DNA from: an uncultured Amylibacter sp.
GTDB taxonomy: Bacteria; Pseudomonadota; Alphaproteobacteria; Rhodobacterales; Rhodobacteraceae
Length of the DNA stretch: 13,811 nucleotides
Reading direction: 5' to 3'
Assembly (NCBI GenBank): GCA_938001995.1
Contig: CALLAV010000224.1
Location: forward strand, 1-13,811
Positions within the stretch are counted from its first letter, which is position 1. Each line of letters opens with the position of its first letter. The notes beneath the pieces were generated by a model. It did not search any database. It was not told the DNA's origin and was given only the letters and a program-made list of their open reading frames with translations. The translations under genes and the position numbers were made by a program. Of the stretch, positions 7,847 through 13,811 are shown one piece after another.

Positions 7847-8938
7847 TTAGAGATTTTTCAGATTGCGGCCTTCCGCCTTGAGCTTTCTGTTCAGAATTTG
7901 CCGCACCTTGATGCCTGCACCATCAGCGCCAAGCGTTACCTCAAGATAATCAAGACCGCGCGGATCAGACGCCACGCTGGCATGAAGTTTTTCAAGCAGG
8001 TGCTTATCTTCATCAAAAGCCGCAGTGACGCTCTTGGTTGTCTTCTCGGCCACGTCGTCGGAAATATCCGGCACGTCAAATGCCGCCATCCAGAAGTAAT
8101 GCGTTTTGCCACGCGTGGAGGGCGTCACGATATGACAGCCGCGCATGATGAAATCTGACCTGCGCCCTTCCTCGGGCGCGGGATCATGCACAATCCAGTC
8201 GGAAAACGAGATTGCCAGCGATGGCATGCGCCCCTTTTGCACGCGTTTGATCGGCTTGTCTTCAGGCAGACCCATCCCTGCGCAAAACAACGGCGACAAT
8301 GGCGCGAGGTCGAATTCTTGCTCGTAGCAGACTGTCTCACCTTCCATATATGTATCCGGAGCAGTGATCCAATCGTCCTGTTTAAAGGTGTTCTTATGCA
8401 GAAACGCGATATGCGTAAGGTCTAAAACGTTTTCGCGGATCAAAACCCAATTGGCGGCGACTTCGTAATAGCCGTTAACCGTGCTCCAGCCAGGATCAAC
8501 CTGATAGCCGACCTCTGGTGGGTCGCAATCGATCGCTTCCTGATCCCCCATCCAGATCCAGATGTAGGCGCCTGCTTCGCGCACGGCAAAGGAGGGGATC
8601 GTCGCCGTCTTTGGTTTCATGTGCTGGGTTGGCGTCTTGGTGCAGGTGCCGCCTGCGTTGAATTCCATCCCGTGATAGGGGCAGACGATCATATCACCCG
8701 AAACATGCCCTTCGGACAGGGGCGCCCAACGGTGCGGACAACGATCATAGAGCGCGGCGGGTGTTCCATCTTCCAGCCGGTACAAAACCACTGGGGTTTC
8801 CAAGAGCCAGCGCGCCAGCGGTTTGGTCGTCACCTCATCACGGTGTGCCGCAACCCACCACATGTTGCGTGGGTAGTTGTCTGTGAGCATCCCGTTCGGA
8901 ATTGTCTGACCATTCGGGTGTGGTGTGTCGTCTTTCAT
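7847..8938 (-). CDS. Rieske non-heme iron oxygenase, VanA-like oxygenase component
   Basis: Terminal oxygenase of the vanillate O-demethylase/dicamba-monooxygenase-like branch, which typically hydroxylates O- or N-methyl groups and releases formaldehyde. The 363 residues show a Rieske [2Fe-2S] domain with Cys67-x-His69 (RCPHR) and Cys86-x2-His89 (CPYHG). The mononuclear iron site is in ENVLDLTHIAFLH (169-181): bridging Asp173, ligands His176 and His181. The likely third ligand is Asp311 in AFDEDK. The length and lack of a beta subunit indicate a homotrimeric alpha-only enzyme. Its start is three bases after the PanB-like stop, with AAGGA inside the upstream gene's end, so the two are an operon. 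No ferredoxin-type reductase (VanB-like) is in the window. The substrate is unknown; a methylated small molecule is suggested by the neighbouring DmdA-like gene. Confidence 0.88.
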   Translation of the reverse strand: MKDDTPHPNGQTIPNGMLTDNYPRNMWWVAAHRDEVTTKPLARWLLETPVVLYRLEDGTPAALYDRCPHRWAPLSEGHVSGDMIVCPYHGMEFNAGGTCTKTPTQHMKPKTATIPSFAVREAGAYIWIWMGDQEAIDCDPPEVGYQVDPGWSTVNGYYEVAANWVLIRENVLDLTHIAFLHKNTFKQDDWITAPDTYMEGETVCYEQEFDLAPLSPLFCAGMGLPEDKPIKRVQKGRMPSLAISFSDWIVHDPAPEEGRRSDFIMRGCHIVTPSTRGKTHYFWMAAFDVPDISDDVAEKTTKSVTAAFDEDKHLLEKLHASVASDPRGLDYLEVTLGADGAGIKVRQILNRKLKAEGRNLKNL

Positions 8939-8941
8939 TAA

Positions 8942-9799
8942 TTATTCCTTCCCTAGCGCGCGTTTCAGCTTGGTTACTTCTTCGGGTTTCATTTGATAAC
9001 TGTGATCCGCATCGGGAAACCGCCCCGACCGGACATCCTCTGCGTAGTCCGCAAAGGCCTGCGTCGCGAGTTCGGCGATATTGGCATAGCGTTTGGCGAA
9101 CTTTGGTTTGAACGTGTCAAAAGCGCCAAGCAAGTCATATCCGTTAAGTAACTGACAGGTGCCAGCTGCCCCGGCTCCAATGGAGAACGTGAAAATATCG
9201 ACTGCGGTATCCACAGCCTGACCCACTTCAAAAGGCATCGCTTCGATCTCAAGCCCGATGGCTCCGGCCGCTTCGATGGCGCGGGCATCTTTGATCAACT
9301 CAAGTGCTGCCTCTGCCGTCCGACCTTGCATTTTGAACCCGCCCATCAGATGCACTTTGTGCGGCAACAGGCCAACATGGCTCATTACTGGCACACCGGC
9401 ATCGGCAACCGCACGTATGATATGCGCCCCCTCGCGGCCCAATTGCAGCTTCAACGCGTCTGCACCGCTTTCCTTCATCATACGCACGGCGTTGGTCACA
9501 GCCATTTCAGGCGTGGCGTAAGACCCGTAGGGCATTGAGACCAAACACAGTGTGTTCGGCGCGCCACGGCGGACGGCCTGCGTGTGCATGATCATCTGAT
9601 CAACGGTCATGGCCAGCGTGTTTTCGTGCCCATGCAAGGTCATGCCCAGACTGTCACCAACACCAACGATATCAACACCCGCGCGTTCAGCCCAAGTGGC
9701 GCTCAACACTTCACCAACGGCCACCATGACAAGGCGTTCGCCTGCCGCCTTCTTGGAAGCCAGATCTGGGATTGTGAGTTTTACTTTTGATTCTGTCAT
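8942..9799 (-). CDS. PanB-like (ketopantoate hydroxymethyltransferase family) protein with altered metal site
   Basis: A TIM-barrel protein of 285 residues, clearly homologous to PanB, which transfers a hydroxymethyl group from 5,10-methylene-tetrahydrofolate to ketoisovalerate. Retained: VGDSLGM with Asp49 (E. coli Asp45), HTQAVRRGAPN, the GHxGLxPxxVxxxGG-like block (SHVGLLPHKVHLMGG), KMQGR, the catalytic-type Glu in GLEIEAMP, IGAGAAG, and the C-terminal GRFPDADHSYQ. Changed: the position of metal ligand Asp84 is Ser88 (LVSMPYGSY), that of Glu114 is Gln119 (LKLQLG, usually KxEGG), and the N-terminal YDY motif is AVGEVLS. A normal pantothenate role is therefore doubtful. It could be a related aldolase/retro-aldolase or C1 transferase. 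No panC is adjacent. It is the first gene of the Rieske operon and divergent from marR; its ribosome-binding site is weak. Confidence 0.85.
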   Translation of the reverse strand: MTESKVKLTIPDLASKKAAGERLVMVAVGEVLSATWAERAGVDIVGVGDSLGMTLHGHENTLAMTVDQMIMHTQAVRRGAPNTLCLVSMPYGSYATPEMAVTNAVRMMKESGADALKLQLGREGAHIIRAVADAGVPVMSHVGLLPHKVHLMGGFKMQGRTAEAALELIKDARAIEAAGAIGLEIEAMPFEVGQAVDTAVDIFTFSIGAGAAGTCQLLNGYDLLGAFDTFKPKFAKRYANIAELATQAFADYAEDVRSGRFPDADHSYQMKPEEVTKLKRALGKE

Positions 9800-9827
9800 G
9801 TTGCCACTAGATTGCGAGAGAGCATTA

Positions 9828-9845
9828 TTGTACCATTTGGAACAA
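9828..9845. promoter_or_regulatory. Candidate MarR operator (18-bp near-palindrome)
   Basis: TTGTACCATTTGGAACAA pairs in 7 of 9 symmetric positions, of the form TTGTnCCAnnTGGnACAA. It lies in the 113-bp gap between the divergent PanB-like and MarR genes, 29 bases before the PanB-like start. A minus-strand -10 candidate TACAAT (complement of 9827-9832) overlaps its left arm, so a bound regulator would occlude transcription of the PanB-like/Rieske operon. I found no good -35. Confidence 0.55.
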
Positions 9846-9857
9846 CTTGAACGCCTC

Positions 9858-9873
9858 TTGCAACTTTTTGCAA
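9858..9873. repeat. Paired TTGCAA boxes in the MarR/PanB-like divergent promoter
   Basis: TTGCAA, itself a 6-bp palindrome, occurs at 9858-9863 and 9868-9873, exactly 10 bp (one helical turn) apart. It may be a second regulator-binding element controlling marR, or simply A/T-rich promoter sequence. Confidence 0.3.
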
Positions 9874-9912
9874 ACTATTTCTTTGTGTTGTCGAAATCAG
9901 GAACAAAGCACA

Positions 9913-10398
9913 ATGCCACGTCGCAAAGAAAAAAGAACACATCAGGATCTGTCGACAATATTTGACATGATCGAATATCCGGACGCCTTTCGGATCACTT
10001 ACCTTGCTAACGCTGTCGTTTTCCCAACCTATGACACAATCAAAAAAGACTTTGGTTTGATCCGGGCCGAATATGTCCTTCTGGCGTGTTTATCGCACTA
10101 TGACGTGCTCACCGCTCAAGATGTCTCGCGGATCTCGGGGCGCCCTCGAAACACAGTAGGACGTGCGGTGCACCGGATGCTGGACGAAGGATATCTGGCG
10201 CGCACACCAGATGCCAAAGACGGGCGGCAAGCAACATTAAGGATCACCCCCGAAGGCCGCGCTTTGCATGAAAAGATTGCGGCATACCTAAAGGAGCGTC
10301 AGGAAAATGTACTTTCTGCGCTGTCAGCGAAAGAACGACACACCTTGTCGCAATTATTGAAGAAAGCTGCACTTGATGTGGCATCCAAAGACTCATGA
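9913..10398 (+). CDS. MarR-family transcriptional regulator
   Basis: A winged helix-turn-helix regulator of 161 residues, the typical MarR length. Dimerisation helices occupy the N-terminal 45 residues. The DNA-binding part runs LTAQDVSRISGRPRNTVGRAVHRMLDEGYLAR (66-97), and the beta-wing carries the family signature DAKDGRQATLRITPEGR (100-116, Asp103-x-Arg105). I chose ATG 9913; the frame extends upstream to a TTG at 9847 but the added residues do not look like family sequence. AGGA lies upstream at a rather long spacing. It is divergent from the PanB-like/Rieske operon, and the DmdA-like gene begins 24 bases after its stop, so it probably regulates both directions in response to a small ligand, perhaps the pathway substrate (inference). 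Confidence 0.9.
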   Translation: MPRRKEKRTHQDLSTIFDMIEYPDAFRITYLANAVVFPTYDTIKKDFGLIRAEYVLLACLSHYDVLTAQDVSRISGRPRNTVGRAVHRMLDEGYLARTPDAKDGRQATLRITPEGRALHEKIAAYLKERQENVLSALSAKERHTLSQLLKKAALDVASKDS

Positions 10399-10422
10399 AC
10401 GCAGCACTTGAAAGACGACATC

Positions 10423-11526
10423 ATGGCAGAGATCGGTCCTAACACTCGCTTGCGAGTCTCCCCCTTCTACGAGGCAACGATACAAGAAGGCGTCAGCGCG
10501 TTCTCGCCCTATAACAACATGCTGATGCCTGTTTCCTATGGGGATACCACGGCTGAATACGACCGCTTGATGAACAGGGTCGCGCAATGGGATGTGTCTG
10601 TTGAACGGCAAGTCCAGATCACAGGACCAGACGCTGCGACGCTTACACAATTGCTGTCCACGCGCGATCTGTCTGGCATCGAGGTTGGCAAAGGTAAATA
10701 TGTGCCAATGTGCGACCACCGCGGCACCCTGATCAATGATCCTGTTGTTCTCAAGCACGCCGACGGCACCTTTTGGCTGTCCATTGGCGACAATAACATC
10801 CTGATGTGGGCACGAGCCATTGCGGCGGAACGCGGTTTGAACGTGGACCTGTGCGAGCCCGATGTCTCCCCCATGGCGGTCCAAGGACCAAAGGCCGAGG
10901 ATGTCGTTGCAAACGTCTTTGGCGATTGGGTTCGAGCGTTGAAATATTTCTGGTTTGCCCCTGCCGAGATCAATGGCATTCCAGTCATCATCCAGCGTTC
11001 GGGCTATTCAAAGCAAGGTGGGTTCGAAATTTACCTGAAAGACGGCACCCGCGGTACTGAGTTATGGAACATCGTCCGCGAGGCAGGCACGCCTTGGGAC
11101 ATCGGCCCTGGCAACCCCAACCCGGCAGAGCGCATCGAAAGCGGGCTGTTGTCTTACGGTGGCGACACCGATGATGCGACGAACCCGTTTGAAGTACGCC
11201 TTGAAAAATACGTCACGCTGGACCTGCCAGACGAGGTTGTCGGTATCAAAGCGTTGCGCGATATCCATGCGGCGGGCGTAAAGCGCCACCAGCTTGGTGT
11301 GGTGTTAGATGACCAGTCTCAGCGCGCAGGTCATGCAATCTGGTACAAGGTGCAACACGATGGCTGCCACGTGGGTCACATGACCAACGGCATCTGGTCG
11401 CCGCGCACGCAGTCGATGATCGGCTATGTACTGGTTTCGAAGACCGTGCAGATTGGCGATCCCATCGAAGTGCTGCGGGGCAGCATCGTCGACAAGGGCA
11501 TCACTTGCGATCTGCCATTCTTCTAA
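10423..11526 (+). CDS. DmdA/GcvT-family tetrahydrofolate-dependent methyltransferase
   Basis: Member of the aminomethyltransferase (GcvT) fold, 367 residues, most like DMSP demethylase DmdA as I recall it. Shared patterns are SPF(Y)EA...GVSAFSPYNNMLMP (13-36), QWDVSVERQVQITGPDA (55-71), YVPMCDHRGTLINDP (93-107), EPDVSPMAVQGPKA (145-158), SGYSKQGGFEIYL (193-205) and ERIESGLLSYG. Glu202 sits where GcvT proteins hold the conserved folate-site Glu. It would transfer a methyl or C1 group from a substrate to tetrahydrofolate. Whether the substrate is DMSP is uncertain, because many DmdA-like paralogues act on other compounds and the neighbours (Rieske, PanB-like) are not DMSP genes. The frame opens at TTG 10408, but ATG 10423 fits the family N-terminus. 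It follows marR by 24 bases. Confidence 0.82.
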   Translation: MAEIGPNTRLRVSPFYEATIQEGVSAFSPYNNMLMPVSYGDTTAEYDRLMNRVAQWDVSVERQVQITGPDAATLTQLLSTRDLSGIEVGKGKYVPMCDHRGTLINDPVVLKHADGTFWLSIGDNNILMWARAIAAERGLNVDLCEPDVSPMAVQGPKAEDVVANVFGDWVRALKYFWFAPAEINGIPVIIQRSGYSKQGGFEIYLKDGTRGTELWNIVREAGTPWDIGPGNPNPAERIESGLLSYGGDTDDATNPFEVRLEKYVTLDLPDEVVGIKALRDIHAAGVKRHQLGVVLDDQSQRAGHAIWYKVQHDGCHVGHMTNGIWSPRTQSMIGYVLVSKTVQIGDPIEVLRGSIVDKGITCDLPFF

Positions 11527-11768
11527 AGGCAGCGAACCCCCGCCATAATAGATCAACTCGATCCAATTTTGAAACAGAGGCGAAGGCCACAGGATCAGGT
11601 TGCGCAGCGAGACATTGATATAGCCCTGACGACAGATGAGGACGTGGATTTTGGTTGTCTGTAGGACAGTATGCCAACGTAGAAGGTCTTGTGATCACAC
11701 CTGGTTTCGCTCTTCCTGCAGAGTTTGCGCAAGGCCCTGTGTAAAGAGCCTTGCGCCGATGTGTTTGC
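11527..11768. other. 242-bp region between convergent DmdA-like and TRAP genes
   Basis: No supported gene. A minus-strand frame (11501-11806) overlaps both flanking genes and has no family features. Plus-strand reading shows two short protein-like stretches in different frames: one ending DEDVDFGCL at 11664, the other ending TPGFALPAEFAQGPV at a stop codon at 11744. These could be remnants of a decayed gene, but I cannot identify it. A hairpin near the right end probably terminates transcription. Confidence 0.3.
11727..11756. terminator. 9-bp perfect hairpin downstream of the TRAP solute-binding gene
   Basis: The arms GCGCAAGGC (11727-11735) and GCCTTGCGC (11748-11756) pair perfectly around a 12-base loop, 12 bases beyond the solute-binding protein stop on the minus strand. 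It is well placed to terminate convergent transcripts, but no strong T-tract follows on either strand. Confidence 0.5.
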
Positions 11769-12743
11769 CTACATTGCGCCCGCTTCTTTGTAATAGCGCG
11801 CAGCACCGGGATGCAGTTCCATCAACCCGCGCTTAGAGGCGGCAAATTTCACGTCCAACGCTTTGGCCCAAGGCGCGTCCGAAGTAACCTGATCGATGTT
11901 GTCCCAAAACGTTTTGGTGATCTGATAGACGGTCTCTTCTTCCAGATCCGCACGTACCGCGATTCCGACGGCGGTATCGAATGAAATGACAGCGGTTTCG
12001 TTCTTTTGACCGCCATAAAGACCAGCGGCCACTTCTCCCCGATAGCGCCATTTGCCAAGAAATTTTTCAACCGCTTCGCCCTGATCACTTTCAGGACCAA
12101 GGAACCGGATGTCTTCGGTTTCGGTGAACTGGATGAAGTTGCCACAAGGATCTAGGCAGCCATTCACGTAAACGTCGATCTTGCCGTCCATAAACGCCTG
12201 AAAACCAGTCTGCCAATTGGCTTTAATCGCATCGAAGTCCTCGCCCGCAACAAGGCCGGTGGTTGCCTCGATCCAACCGCGCGAGGCGTTGTATGCACCG
12301 CCACCTTGCGGCCCCAGAAAGACAGACGCGCCTTCGATATCATCCAGAAATTCGATGTCGCTGTCAGCACGCACCGCAAAATGGTAGGCCCCGTATGGGA
12401 ACCACATGAGTAGCTGCAGATTTTCTGCAAGTTCTGGCGCGTCAGGTTGGCCTTTGTACATCGCCTTGCCGCCCGCCATCAGGTTGTAAACAACCGGGCT
12501 CGTCATCGACAGATCAAGGTTGCCGCGTGCGACCTCCATCATGTGCAGGGTCGCAGCTCCGCCTCCCGAAACCTCGATCTCGATCCCGTCCAGATTGTCG
12601 GTCACCACGTTGGCAAATGTTGCCATTGTCACGGCCTGGCCCAAGCTGGGCGCAATTGTAGCCATTTTGAGGGTCTTATCCTCGGCTATGGCAGACGTGG
12701 CCAAGACAAGCCCCGCCGTCATTCCTGTTATAGTTTTAAGCAT
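11769..12743 (-). CDS. TAXI-family TRAP transporter periplasmic solute-binding protein
   Basis: Periplasmic receptor of a tripartite ATP-independent transporter, 324 residues. The N-terminus MLKTITGMTAGLVLATSAIA is a signal peptide with likely cleavage after residue 20 (AIA/ED). The mature protein has the TAXI pattern: TLKMATIAPSLGQAVTMATFA, then SGGGAATLHMMEVARGNLDLSM, then a GPQGGGAYNASRGWIE segment. Such proteins deliver carboxylates and other small organic ions to the membrane unit; the ligand cannot be inferred from sequence. A strong GGAGG ribosome-binding site overlaps the end of the permease gene; the permease stop (12754) is 10 bases upstream of this ATG, so the two are co-transcribed. 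The binding protein comes after the permease, whereas it often comes first. Confidence 0.88.
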   Translation of the reverse strand: MLKTITGMTAGLVLATSAIAEDKTLKMATIAPSLGQAVTMATFANVVTDNLDGIEIEVSGGGAATLHMMEVARGNLDLSMTSPVVYNLMAGGKAMYKGQPDAPELAENLQLLMWFPYGAYHFAVRADSDIEFLDDIEGASVFLGPQGGGAYNASRGWIEATTGLVAGEDFDAIKANWQTGFQAFMDGKIDVYVNGCLDPCGNFIQFTETEDIRFLGPESDQGEAVEKFLGKWRYRGEVAAGLYGGQKNETAVISFDTAVGIAVRADLEEETVYQITKTFWDNIDQVTSDAPWAKALDVKFAASKRGLMELHPGAARYYKEAGAM

Positions 12744-12753
12744 TGTGTTCCTC

Positions 12754-13811
12754 CTAGTTGGTCTCTTCGGTTGTTGATGGATCTATATCGACACGCGACG
12801 GCTCCCCCCCTAGGAAGCGGTGCGCTGCTACAAGAGCGATGCCTACCCCTGCGGCTGGCAAGGCAAATACCATGTTCGGCAATAAAACAGCGATCCCAGC
12901 GGCGACGCGCAGGATACGTTCAATTGCATTTAGTTTGTTCTTTTCAAAACCCGTAAGTGCCGAGGTCAGCAGCCACATGGCAAAGGTGAACGCCACAATG
13001 ATCCAGCCCAGATCCAGCCATGAGACTGTTGTGATATCGATCATCGCTTTTGACGTTGGAAGTTCCCCTCCGAACCATTCAAACAGCACTTGAAGTTTGT
13101 AGAGAACAGCGGGGTGGTAGACAAAGATGAACGGGATCAGGAACCCAGCCAAAGCAAGTCGCGCAGCCTGAAAACCTGTCTGCACTGGATCTGCTCCCGC
13201 AATCGGGGCTGCCGCAAAAGCTGCCAAAGCCACAGGCGGCGTTACAGTTGAAATCACAGCAAAGAACACCACAAACAGGTGCAGGGTCAGCGGTGGGATA
13301 CCCACGGCGTCGATGCCTGAACTCAGGGCGATCACGATAATGAAATACGTGGCTCCTGGCGGCAGTCCCATACCCAGCACAATTGCACCCAACGCCACAA
13401 CGATCAATGTGGTGAACAGCGGTCCGTTTGCCAGTTGCGCCAACAGCAGCGATAGCCGACCACTAAAGCCAGACACTTGGATCAACCCCACGATCAAACC
13501 GATCGCCGCCACAATGACGATGATACCCGCTGACATCCGCCCTGCATTGACGAATGCGTTGTACAGGCTTGGCCAATTTCGAAAGCCCTTGAACAAGACC
13601 AGAGCGGCGGCAAGTGCTACCACAAAACCGTAGAAACCTGCCTTTTGCACCGAGGGTTGCGCGAACAGGAAATAACTTAGCGTGCCGAGTGGCAGCACAA
13701 AGACCAAACATTGCACCAGTTCGGAAGAAGTCAATTTGGGTCGCGCGGACGCAGGCAATGGGCCTACCCCTTGGCGCCGGGCCTCAAAGTAGACAGTCAT
13801 GAACGTGCCCA
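12754..13811 (-). CDS. TRAP transporter fused permease (4TM/12TM), N-terminus cut by window edge
   Basis: C-terminal 351 residues of an integral membrane TRAP permease of the fused DctQ-DctM type that partners TAXI binding proteins. The frame continues open through the right edge (a further Gly-Thr-Phe before the internal Met at 13800), so that Met is not the start. Typical fused-permease features are visible: VYFEARRQGVGPLP following the DctM first half, many hydrophobic helices, the conserved GMGLPPGATYFIIVIAL and IPPLTLHLFVVFFAVISTVTPPVALAAFAAAPIAGADP blocks, FLIPFIFVYHPAVL, and a C-terminal accessory membrane domain. Full-length relatives are roughly 600-900 residues, so about half is missing. 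Import is expected to be driven by a sodium or proton gradient (family knowledge). It is co-transcribed with the downstream binding protein. Confidence 0.88.
   Translation of the reverse strand, partial: GTFMTVYFEARRQGVGPLPASARPKLTSSELVQCLVFVLPLGTLSYFLFAQPSVQKAGFYGFVVALAAALVLFKGFRNWPSLYNAFVNAGRMSAGIIVIVAAIGLIVGLIQVSGFSGRLSLLLAQLANGPLFTTLIVVALGAIVLGMGLPPGATYFIIVIALSSGIDAVGIPPLTLHLFVVFFAVISTVTPPVALAAFAAAPIAGADPVQTGFQAARLALAGFLIPFIFVYHPAVLYKLQVLFEWFGGELPTSKAMIDITTVSWLDLGWIIVAFTFAMWLLTSALTGFEKNKLNAIERILRVAAGIAVLLPNMVFALPAAGVGIALVAAHRFLGGEPSRVDIDPSTTEETN

Noticed and set aside
11501..11806. 101-codon minus-strand frame spanning the DmdA-like/TRAP gap
   Set aside because: It overlaps the ends of both real genes and shows no family motif. 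I considered a transposase remnant but found no matching transposase motif and no terminal repeats.

Overview
The window looks like a chromosomal segment of an alphaproteobacterium, most likely a marine Roseobacter-type Rhodobacteraceae. This is inferred from moderate GC, the gene content (serine-cycle enzymes, malyl-CoA lyase, a DmdA-like methyltransferase, a TAXI-type TRAP transporter) and the protein sequences as I recognise them. No database search was possible. There are ten complete and two edge-truncated protein genes. I saw no rRNA, tRNA, CRISPR array or intact mobile element.

Left block (1-5065): C1/C2 assimilation. A minus-strand operon runs aminotransferase (sga-like) -> mtkA -> mtkB (cut by the left edge). 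Divergent from it are a LuxR/NarL-type response regulator and mcl (malyl-CoA lyase). Together they cover the glyoxylate-to-glycine, malate-to-malyl-CoA and malyl-CoA-cleavage steps of the serine cycle. The shared 191-bp divergent promoter carries repeated TGGGTA half sites, including one dyad, and these match the NarL-type heptamer.

Middle block (5101-8938, minus strand): a type I sulfatase, a siderophore-interacting-protein-type flavin reductase and a VanA-like Rieske oxygenase. The sulfatase is convergent with mcl across a strong hairpin. An 11-bp perfect inverted repeat lies just upstream of the sulfatase start.

Right block (8942-13811): a PanB-like protein forms a tight operon with the Rieske oxygenase and is divergent from a MarR regulator, which is followed by a DmdA/GcvT-like tetrahydrofolate methyltransferase. 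A near-palindrome in the divergent promoter is a good MarR operator candidate. Convergent with these is a TRAP transporter (fused permease then TAXI solute-binding protein), cut by the right edge.

Working model (inference): a methylated substrate is imported by the TRAP system and demethylated by the Rieske oxygenase, the DmdA-like enzyme and/or the non-canonical PanB homologue. The C1 units go onto tetrahydrofolate and are assimilated by the neighbouring serine-cycle genes. The PanB homologue has lost two metal-ligand positions of true ketopantoate hydroxymethyltransferases. I think this MarR-controlled PanB-like/Rieske/DmdA-like group is the most likely undescribed system here.
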